64,000 bases of DNA from Streptomyces humi (lineage in GTDB: Bacteria > Actinomycetota > Actinomycetes > Streptomycetales > Streptomycetaceae): assembly GCF_001005085.2 (NCBI RefSeq), contig NZ_LBMU02000011.1:57073-121072 (forward strand), read 5' to 3'. The notes below the pieces were generated by a model. The model made no database searches, was not told the origin of the DNA, and was given only the letters and a program-made list of their open reading frames with translations. Position numbers and translations under genes: made by a program. Positions 58,092 through 64,000 of the stretch are shown here, one piece after another. Positions within the stretch are counted from its first letter, which is position 1. Each line of letters opens with the position of its first letter.

Positions 58092-58988
58092 TCAGTCGTC
58101 CTCGGCGGTGAACTCCAGGCGGGCCAGGCGTTCCGGGTCGGCGAGGATGTACATCCCGGTGATCCGGCCGTCGACGACGGTCACCGCCATGACCGAACGT
58201 GGGCCGTCGGCGGGCGTGTTGACCATGCCCACCGTGTCGTTGACCAGGGCGAGCCGGGCCGTCCCGGCGAACTGCCGGAAGGTGAAGGCCTGTTCGGCAA
58301 CCGACCGGGACCCGCGCACCAGCTTGGAGGCGGCGGCGCCCCGCACCAGGGCGCCCGAGTCGACGCGCAGCACCACGTCCGGGTGGAGCAGGGCGACCAG
58401 CGCCTCGAAGTCCCCGCCCCGGGAGGCGGCCAGGAAGGCGTCCAGGACCCGGCGCTGCCGGCCCAGGTCGGGGTCGGCCGACGGGGTGGCGCCCCGCACC
58501 CGGCGGCGGGCCCGGCTGGCCAGCTGCCTGGTCGCCGCCGGACTGCGCTCCACGATCGGGGCGATGTCGTCGAAGGGCACCGTGAACATGTCGTGCAGGA
58601 CGAACGTCAGCCGCTCGGCGGGTTCCAGCGTCTCCAGGACGATCAGCAGGGCGAGCCCGACGGAGTCGGCCTCAAGCACCTCCTGTTCCGGGTCGATGGT
58701 CGAGAGCGGCCTGATCACCGGGTCCGGCACGAAGGTCTCGTCCATCGGCTGCTCGCGGCGCGCGGTCCGGGAGCGCAGCATGTCGAGGCAGACCCGGCCG
58801 ACCACCGTGGTCAGCCAGCCGCCGAGGTTCCGGATCTCGTCCGGGTCGGTGCGGCCGAGCCTGAACCACGCCTCCTGGACGGCGTCCTCGGCCTCGGTGA
58901 GCGAGCCGAGCATCCGGTAGGCCACCGCGCGCAGGTGGTCGCGGTGCTCCTCGAAGCGGCCGGCCAGCAGTTCCGTGTCCATGGTCAT
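58092..58988 (-). CDS. ECF41-type RNA polymerase sigma factor
   Basis: A 298-residue sigma factor. Region 2 (HLRAVAYRMLGSLTEAEDAV, 17-36, then WFRL) and region 4 (LTFVLHDMFTVPFDDIAPIV, about 126-145) are followed by a SnoaL-like C-terminal domain from about 175 (FEALVALLHPDVVLRVD), the hallmark of ECF41/SigJ. The extension regulates the sigma factor without an anti-sigma protein. Usual partner COE genes (carboxymuconolactone decarboxylase, oxidoreductase or epimerase) are not adjacent. GGGGGAC precedes the ATG. A proline-iminopeptidase-like gene is upstream. Confidence 0.92.
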   Translation of the reverse strand: MTMDTELLAGRFEEHRDHLRAVAYRMLGSLTEAEDAVQEAWFRLGRTDPDEIRNLGGWLTTVVGRVCLDMLRSRTARREQPMDETFVPDPVIRPLSTIDPEQEVLEADSVGLALLIVLETLEPAERLTFVLHDMFTVPFDDIAPIVERSPAATRQLASRARRRVRGATPSADPDLGRQRRVLDAFLAASRGGDFEALVALLHPDVVLRVDSGALVRGAAASKLVRGSRSVAEQAFTFRQFAGTARLALVNDTVGMVNTPADGPRSVMAVTVVDGRITGMYILADPERLARLEFTAEDD

Positions 58989-59044
58989 GTCCCCCGTGTC
59001 TCCCGTGTCGGCCGAACGGTTCCCCGCGCCCCTTCGGGAGTGTT

Positions 59045-60346
59045 TCAGGCCTCGTCCCGTGCCAGGGCCAGCAGCCGGTCCAGCACCCGCGGTGCCCCGG
59101 CGCGCAGTCCGTCGTGCTCGAACTCGTCGGTGACCCAGGTGCGCAGGCCCCGCACGGCACGCGCGGTCCGCAGGGAGTGCACGGCGTCGACGTACATGTC
59201 GTCGTGGTAGACGGCGGCGACGACCGGCACCTCGTTGACGGCGAGGCGGGCCGGGTCGTACAGCGGCTGCCAGTCGGTGCGGGCGGCGAGCAGGTCCGCG
59301 GCCTCCTTCAGCGACCGCAGCGACGGGTCGGTCTCGAACACCCACGGGTGCACGGTCTCCCCGGTGAACAGCACCGGGGTGTCGCCCGCGAGCGCCTTCG
59401 CGGCGTCGAACTGCGGGAACTCGGCGCGCACCCGCTCGGCCGCCCAGGCGGTGGGGCGGGCGCCCTGACCGTAGACGGGCTCGTGGATCAGCGCGTACAG
59501 CGGGTTGGCCGCGTACGACAGGAGGCCCTGGACCTGTTCCTGGAAGGCGTCGGAGAGCTCGGCACCGGCCGGGGTGCGGACGAACGCTTCCTCCAGGAGG
59601 AAGTGCAGGCGGTGGCTGCCGTCGCTCATGCCCAGCATCAGGCCGAGGGACTGGAAGGCCTCGACGGTGAGCCGGTAGCCGTTCGGCAGCACGGTCTCAC
59701 GGTCGAGGAGGTGCTCGGCGATCCGGCGGACCCGCTCGACGTCCATCGGATAGCGGTCGTAGTGCGCGGCGACCTTGCGCTCGATGCGCGGGTAGGCGGC
59801 CCGGTAGACGTCGTCGGCGTGCGCGTCGAGGGAGGGCAGACCGCCGGTGATCACGGAGGTCTCCAGCCCCTCGGGGAAGAACGACAGGTAGGTCAGGGTG
59901 CAGAAGCCGCCGAAGCTCTGGCCGAGGGTCGTCCAGGGGGCGCCGCCGGTGAGCTGCGGGCGGATCGTCTCGCAGTCCCGGACGATCGAGTCGGCACGGA
60001 AACGGGCCAGGTGGTCGGCCTGCGCGGCCGGGCCGCCGCGCAGCGGGAGGGTCTGCCGGTTGACCGGGGTGGAGCGGCCGGTGCCGCGCTGGTCGAGGAG
60101 GAGGACGCGGTACTCCTGAAGAGCCCGGTCGAGCCACGCCTGTCGCCCGACGAAACGATTCGCCCCGAAACCGGGCCCGCCCTGGAGGTACAGCAGCCAG
60201 GGCAGCTCCTGGTCCGCCTTGTCGCTCGCGACCGCCTCCCGCGCGTAGAGCTCGATGGTCTCGCCACCGGGGTCGGCGTGGTCCAGCGGGACGGTGAAGT
60301 GGCGGTCGGTGAGGACGACGCCGGGCTGGCGGTAGCTGAGGCTCAA
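59045..60346 (-). CDS. alpha/beta hydrolase, proline iminopeptidase-like
   Basis: A 433-residue serine hydrolase. LQGGPGFG (54-61) is the oxyanion HGGPG-type loop of prolyl iminopeptidases, and GQSFGG (142-147) has the nucleophile Ser144. Asp and His partners fit the C-terminal VYHDDMYVDAV and EFEHDGLR. Length matches the longer tricorn-associated/PIP type. The TTG start at 60346 is chosen for GGGAGA upstream; the next in-frame ATG lies 75 bases earlier in unlike sequence. It may cleave N-terminal proline or other small substrates in the cytosol. Confidence 0.88.
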   Translation of the reverse strand: MSLSYRQPGVVLTDRHFTVPLDHADPGGETIELYAREAVASDKADQELPWLLYLQGGPGFGANRFVGRQAWLDRALQEYRVLLLDQRGTGRSTPVNRQTLPLRGGPAAQADHLARFRADSIVRDCETIRPQLTGGAPWTTLGQSFGGFCTLTYLSFFPEGLETSVITGGLPSLDAHADDVYRAAYPRIERKVAAHYDRYPMDVERVRRIAEHLLDRETVLPNGYRLTVEAFQSLGLMLGMSDGSHRLHFLLEEAFVRTPAGAELSDAFQEQVQGLLSYAANPLYALIHEPVYGQGARPTAWAAERVRAEFPQFDAAKALAGDTPVLFTGETVHPWVFETDPSLRSLKEAADLLAARTDWQPLYDPARLAVNEVPVVAAVYHDDMYVDAVHSLRTARAVRGLRTWVTDEFEHDGLRAGAPRVLDRLLALARDEA

Positions 60347-60443
60347 CGGTTCTCCCGGGACGGACGGACGGTCGCGTCCCAGTTCAGCACACGTCCGGGG
60401 GTGGGCCGCCCCCGGGATCATGCAATCGTTACTGAATCTCCGA

Positions 60444-61466
60444 TCAGCGGGCGCCGAGGCTGGAACGGCGGACCACGAGTTCCGGCTGGAGCACCACCCG
60501 GCGGTGCTCGTGTGTCGCGGCCGTGCGCTGCTCGGTCTCCTCCAGCAGGAGACCGGCGGCCATGGCGCCCATGGTGACGGCGGGCTGGCGTACGGAGGTC
60601 AGGGGGACGGCGGCCGCGGCGGCGAACTCGATGTCGTCGTAGCCGACGATGGCCAGGTCGTCGGGGACGACGACGCCGGCCGCGTACATGGCCTGGAGGA
60701 CGCCGAGGGCGAGCAGGTCGTTGGCGCAGAAGACGGCGGTGGGCCGGTCGGCGAGGCCGAGCAGGCGGGCGCCGGCGTCCCGTCCGGCGGCCACGTCCTG
60801 ACGCTCGGTGGGCAGTTCGCGCAGCGCGTCGGGGCCGAGTCCGGCCTCGGCGAGGGCGTTCAGGGCGCCGGTGCGGCGGTCGCGCACCTGGTTGAGGCCG
60901 GGGGGTCCGCTGACGTACGCGATGGAGCGGTGACCGGCGTCCACGAGATGACGGACGGCCAGCGCGCCGCCCGCCACGTCGTCCACGCTGACGGAGCACT
61001 CGGTGGTGCCCTCGGCGACCCGGTCGACCAGCACGAAGGGGGTGCCGCTGCGGCGGAAGGCGTTGATGTTGCGGCTGGTGGCGTCCGTGGGGGTGAGCAG
61101 GACACCGCGGACCCGCTGTTCGGCGAAGAGCGAGAGGTACTCCGCCTCCTCGCCGATGTCATGGTCGCTGTTGCAGACCATCACGCCGAGTCCGGCGTCC
61201 CGTGCCGCCCGCTCGGCGCCGCGGGCCACGTCCACGAAGAAGGGGTTGCCCATGTCGAGGACGAGCAGCCCCATGATCCGGCTGCGGCCCGCGCGCAGCT
61301 GGCGCGCGGACTCGCTGCGGACGTAGCCGAGCCGCTCTATCACGGACAGCACCCGGGCCCGCGTCTCGCCGGCGACGGTGTCCGGGCGGTTGATGACGTT
61401 GGAGACCGTGCCGACCGAGACTCCGGCGGCGCGGGCGACGTCCTTGATACCCACCGACGGGGCCAT
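60444..61466 (-). CDS. LacI-family transcriptional regulator
   Basis: A 340-residue sugar-responsive repressor. Helix-turn-helix IKDVARAAGVSVGTVSNVIN (7-26) and hinge RQLRAGRS, then a periplasmic-binding-protein-like domain (LLVLDMGNPFFVDVARGAE and others), with IVGYDDIEFA near the C-terminus. The neighbouring rhamnose genes suggest it senses rhamnose or a derivative. Two imperfect TGAAG-type sites lie before its start. It is on the same strand as the rhamnose genes, 111 bp downstream of the BNR gene. Confidence 0.93.
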   Translation of the reverse strand: MAPSVGIKDVARAAGVSVGTVSNVINRPDTVAGETRARVLSVIERLGYVRSESARQLRAGRSRIMGLLVLDMGNPFFVDVARGAERAARDAGLGVMVCNSDHDIGEEAEYLSLFAEQRVRGVLLTPTDATSRNINAFRRSGTPFVLVDRVAEGTTECSVSVDDVAGGALAVRHLVDAGHRSIAYVSGPPGLNQVRDRRTGALNALAEAGLGPDALRELPTERQDVAAGRDAGARLLGLADRPTAVFCANDLLALGVLQAMYAAGVVVPDDLAIVGYDDIEFAAAAAVPLTSVRQPAVTMGAMAAGLLLEETEQRTAATHEHRRVVLQPELVVRRSSLGAR

Positions 61467-61499
61467 CGGGCGGAGACCTCCAGGGACATACGGGCGGCG

Positions 61500-61546
61500 G
61501 GAAACCCTTCACACCTGGCGGGACGACCACCACGCGAAGGGCTTCA
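61500..61546. promoter_or_regulatory. two TGAAG-type LacI operator candidates
   Basis: On the complement TGAAGCCCTTCG (61535-61546) and TGAAGGGTTTCC (61500-61511) lie 35 bp apart, each an approximate 12-bp dyad of the kind bound by LacI-family proteins. They sit 34-80 bp before the LacI start, so autoregulation is likely. Confidence 0.45.
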
Positions 61547-61577
61547 CATTACGACATGACTCGCGCACGGAGCCGGG

Positions 61578-63002
61578 TCAGGCGGGCAGGGCGAAATCGA
61601 CGACATGGAGCGCCGAGGGTGTCGTACCGCTCGACGTCTCCTGATACATGAAGGACAGCACGCCGTCCGCCTTGACCCGCAGTTCGTCGATCACGACCTC
61701 GCCGAAGGCGTTGAGGTCGCTCCCGTCGTACAGCAGTGCCCAGTCGGTGTACCCGGAGGATCTGGACGCACCGGCGATCCGGCCGTAGGGGAACACCGCG
61801 TAGGCGTTGTCGTACTTGTCCAGGACCAGTTTGGTGCGCTGGCTGGAGTCGAGTGCGACGGGGATCTCCGTCTTCTGCCAGGTGCCTGCGGAGTTCTTGC
61901 GGACGTGGAAGGCACGGCCGTTGGCGGTGCGGTCGCTGACGTAGTTCGTCGTGCACTGCCCGAAACGGCCGGGGACATAGCTGATGATCGCGTGCGGGAG
62001 GCCGGCGGAGTCCGTCCACTGGCTCTCCTGGTTCATCAGGGAGTGGTCGGGGTTGAGGGAGTCGACGACCAGACCGGAGTCGGTGACGGCGACGGTGTCC
62101 GAGGTGCCGGTGGTGGCGACCAGGGCGCCCGCGTCGTTGCGCCAGGTGCGGCCGCGGTCGGTGGAGTAGACGTAGCCGGTGTCGTGGTTGGTGATGCCGC
62201 CGCTGTTGCACATCACGGACGCCGACTGCTCACGCCAGGTGAAGAACGCGTGCAGCCGTCCGCCGGCGTCGTAGTCGATGCCGTGCAGGTACATGTTGCG
62301 GGCGGTGCTGGAGCCGTGCGTGCTGGTGTACGTACCGGTGGAGCTGGTCCACTCCCCCAGCGCGGTCCAGCTCGAACCGTCGTACTCCGCGAGGGCGTTG
62401 CGGCCGTTGCCGGAGATCCCGACCCGGTAGCTGAGCTGGAGCCTGCCCTCGGGCGTGGCGATGAACTGCGGGTAGGTGAACTGCGTGGTGAGCGCCAGCC
62501 CGTCGAGGGACGTCTGGACGGCGCCGAAGACGGCCGAGGTCCAGGAAGTGGAGCCGGGGGCGTCGAGCAGCCCGGCGACCGACTTCACGTAGAAGAAGCC
62601 GTCGCTGTGGGAGTCCATGTTGATGTGGAGGCGGCCGTCGACCTTCGACACGCCCATGGAGATGACGTTGTGGGAATCGCTGGACTTGAGCTGGTGGGCG
62701 AGGGTGACGGTCGACCAGGAGGAACCTCCGAGCACCCGGCGGCCGATCACCGCGGAGCCGGTCGAGGTGTACCAGGCCGCGTACTGGTAGCCCTTGTACG
62801 TGAACAGGCCGTTCTTCTGGAAGGAGTTGTTGTTGACCAGCCCGTCGTAGGAGACGAAGAAGATCGCCTGGGCGTCGAGTCGCGTGCTCTGCTTCTTGTT
62901 CACCGACGGTCCGGGGTCGGCCGCGCGGGCGGTGCCGGCGGCGAGGGCGGGGGTGGCCACGGCTCCGAGGAGGGCGGCACCGAGCACGGTACGTCTTTTC
63001 AC
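61578..63002 (-). CDS. exported BNR-4 beta-propeller protein, possible rhamnose-releasing lyase
   Basis: A 474-residue exported protein. Signal: MKRRTVLGAALLGAVATPAL, with twin arginines (Tat is possible), cut near TARA. The rest matches the BNR_4 group: VSYDGLVNNNSFQ, KGYQYAAWYTS, VSKVDGRLHINMDSHSDGF, STHGSSTARNMYLHGIDYD. BNR_4 propellers include polysaccharide lyases (PL24, PL42) that act at glucuronate-rhamnose linkages. With rhamnose mutarotase and a rhamnose-binding protein upstream in the same operon, a lyase or hydrolase releasing L-rhamnose is a fair inference. Catalytic His/Tyr are not verified. Confidence 0.8.
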   Translation of the reverse strand: MKRRTVLGAALLGAVATPALAAGTARAADPGPSVNKKQSTRLDAQAIFFVSYDGLVNNNSFQKNGLFTYKGYQYAAWYTSTGSAVIGRRVLGGSSWSTVTLAHQLKSSDSHNVISMGVSKVDGRLHINMDSHSDGFFYVKSVAGLLDAPGSTSWTSAVFGAVQTSLDGLALTTQFTYPQFIATPEGRLQLSYRVGISGNGRNALAEYDGSSWTALGEWTSSTGTYTSTHGSSTARNMYLHGIDYDAGGRLHAFFTWREQSASVMCNSGGITNHDTGYVYSTDRGRTWRNDAGALVATTGTSDTVAVTDSGLVVDSLNPDHSLMNQESQWTDSAGLPHAIISYVPGRFGQCTTNYVSDRTANGRAFHVRKNSAGTWQKTEIPVALDSSQRTKLVLDKYDNAYAVFPYGRIAGASRSSGYTDWALLYDGSDLNAFGEVVIDELRVKADGVLSFMYQETSSGTTPSALHVVDFALPA

Positions 63003-63030
63003 GAGCGGCTCCTGAGGGGACGGAGGTGCG

Positions 63031-63351
63031 TCAGGCGAGGTGGAACACTTCGGTGAGGGGTTTCATGGCCTCGTCGGGGCGGGTGCCGTCGAGGGCTTCG
63101 AAGAGGGGGCCCATCTCGGTCTGCCAGCGGGTGTTGACGTCGGTGGCCTCCATGCCGGCGCGGGCGGCGGTGAAGTCCTCGGTCTCCAGGTAGCCGACGA
63201 GGAGGCCGTCGTCGCGGAGGAAGAGTGTGTAGTTGTGCCAGCCGGTGGCCGAGAGCGCGGCGCGCATCTCGGGCCACACGGCGGCGTGGCGTTCGCGGTA
63301 CTCGGCGATGCGGTCCTGGCGTACTTTGAGGAGGAAACAGACGCGCTGCAT
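63031..63351 (-). CDS. rhaM: L-rhamnose mutarotase
   Basis: A 106-residue ferredoxin-like-fold enzyme of the RhaM/YiiL family: QRVCFLLKVRQDRIAEYRERH, AVWPEMRAALSATGWHNYTL (H and Y near the active site), FLRDDGLLVGYLE, and EVFHL at the end. It interconverts the alpha and beta anomers of L-rhamnose. It lies between the rhamnose-binding protein gene (17 bp upstream) and the BNR gene (28 bp downstream), all on one strand. The ATG has a weak GGTACTTC context only. Confidence 0.93.
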   Translation of the reverse strand: MQRVCFLLKVRQDRIAEYRERHAAVWPEMRAALSATGWHNYTLFLRDDGLLVGYLETEDFTAARAGMEATDVNTRWQTEMGPLFEALDGTRPDEAMKPLTEVFHLA

Positions 63352-63368
63352 GAAGTACCGCTTTCGTG

Positions 63369-64000
63369 TCAGAAGTTGAACTGGTCGATGTTCTTGGCGT
63401 TGAAGACGGTGGGCTTGCCGAGGTTGATCACGCCGTCCTTGCCGATGGTGTAGGTGGTGTCGCCGGCCTTGAAGGTCTCGCCTTCCTTGCCGGTGATCTG
63501 TCCGGAGGCGAGGGCGACGGCGGTGCGGGCGGCGAGGTCGCCGAGCTTGGCCGGGTCCCACAGTTCGAAGGCGTCGACGGTGCCGTTCTTGACGTACTGG
63601 CGCATGTCGTTGGGGGTGCCGAGGCCGGTGAGCTTGACCTTGCCCTTGTACTTGGAGCCGGACAGGTACTGGGCGGCGGCCTTGATGCCGACGGTGGTCG
63701 GGGAGATGATCCCCTTGAGGTCGGGGTACTGCTGGAGCAGGCCCTGGGTCTGCTGGAAGGAGGCCTGGGCGTCGTCGTTGCCGTAGGCGACCTTGACGAG
63801 CTTGATGTTCTTGTACTTGGGGTCCTTCAGCTCGTCCTTCATGAACCCGATCCAGGTGTTCTGGTTCGTGGCGGTCTGGGCGGCGGACAGGACGGCGATC
63901 TCGCCCTTGTAGCCGATCTGCTCGGCGAGCAGCTGCACCTCGGTGCGGCCGAGGTCCTCGGCGGACGCCTGCGACACGAACGCGTTGCGGCAGCCCGCGT
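63369..64000 (-). CDS. rhaS: rhamnose ABC transporter substrate-binding protein, C-terminal part
   Basis: The C-terminal about 210 residues of a periplasmic-binding-protein-like lipoprotein; the N-terminus lies beyond the window. Visible features: LLAEQIGYKGEIAVLSAAQT, YGNDDAQASFQQTQGLLQQYP, PTTVGIKAAAQYL, GLGTPNDMRQYVKNGTVDAF, ending FNAKNIDQFNF. This is the RhaS-type of Carbohydrate Uptake Transporter family 2 rhamnose importers. The ATPase and permease genes should be upstream, outside the window. The frame runs open to the right edge. Confidence 0.9.
   Translation of the reverse strand, partial: AGCRNAFVSQASAEDLGRTEVQLLAEQIGYKGEIAVLSAAQTATNQNTWIGFMKDELKDPKYKNIKLVKVAYGNDDAQASFQQTQGLLQQYPDLKGIISPTTVGIKAAAQYLSGSKYKGKVKLTGLGTPNDMRQYVKNGTVDAFELWDPAKLGDLAARTAVALASGQITGKEGETFKAGDTTYTIGKDGVINLGKPTVFNAKNIDQFNF

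Overview
The window reads as chromosomal DNA of a Streptomyces or a close relative. The evidence is very high GC, dense short-spaced genes with many GTG starts, GGAGG-type ribosome binding sites, a complete conservon (cvnA-D plus P450), a sesquiterpene synthase, four cytochromes P450, an ECF41-type sigma factor, a VanZ protein, a GH16-ricin secreted glucanase and many TetR-class regulators. I found no tRNA, rRNA, CRISPR, transposase, integrase, or PKS/NRPS gene. The tone is accessory/secondary metabolism and stress, with only two housekeeping-type genes (an EF-Tu and a PRPP synthetase, probably paralogues).

Layout. 0-3.2 kb: end of an ArsB/NhaD-type permease, a universal stress protein, and a membrane protein joining a sigma-like region, a ZAS zinc motif and a ricin lectin domain. 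3.6-15 kb: redox and regulator genes (AraC/phytanoyl dioxygenase pair, aldo-keto reductase, flavoprotein, TetR with two palindromic operators, CYP105-like P450 with ferredoxin, LysE exporter, F420-type reductase, CDF transporter, glutathionyl-hydroquinone-reductase-like GST). 14.3-18.3 kb: TetR, amino-acid permease, amidohydrolase. 18.5-24.1 kb: sesquiterpene synthase facing a conservon whose P450 lacks the ExxR arginine, separated by a 21-bp perfect hairpin. 24.4-28.6 kb: DUF1304/TetR unit and a MarR-controlled aldehyde/alcohol dehydrogenase pair with twin operators. 28.7-33.9 kb: STAS protein, tuf-prs, SDR, helix-turn-helix regulator, DUF4230 protein.

33.9-37.7 kb: a six-gene, start-stop-overlapped antiporter module arranged like the ion-pumping arm of Mbh hydrogenases (E, F/G, MbhD, MbhE-B, C, D) with no MrpA and no hydrogenase. 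37.9-44.7 kb: VanZ, GH16 glucanase, PHP phosphoesterase, SDR, ROK regulator with its palindrome. 44.8-49.8 kb: a self-sufficient CYP102-type P450-reductase, a PAS-LuxR regulator and a DUF3626 gene; the last two overlap tail to tail across an 18-bp tandem repeat coding on both strands. 50-57.9 kb: FUSC-type exporter, an unrecognised protein behind a 15-bp minisatellite, a Tat-exported lactonase, an iron-box-controlled DUF2470 protein, and a TetR/CYP102-like stand-alone P450 pair. 57.9-64 kb: AraC remnant, ECF41 sigma factor, proline-iminopeptidase-like hydrolase, LacI regulator, and a rhamnose unit (BNR_4 propeller protein, rhamnose mutarotase, rhamnose-binding protein) running off the right edge.

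How parts work together: most catabolic or oxidative genes sit beside a divergent one-component regulator, and several intergenic gaps hold paired palindromes about 35 bp apart. Intergenic and 3'-coding minisatellites (14, 15, 18 and 40 bp) recur across the right half.
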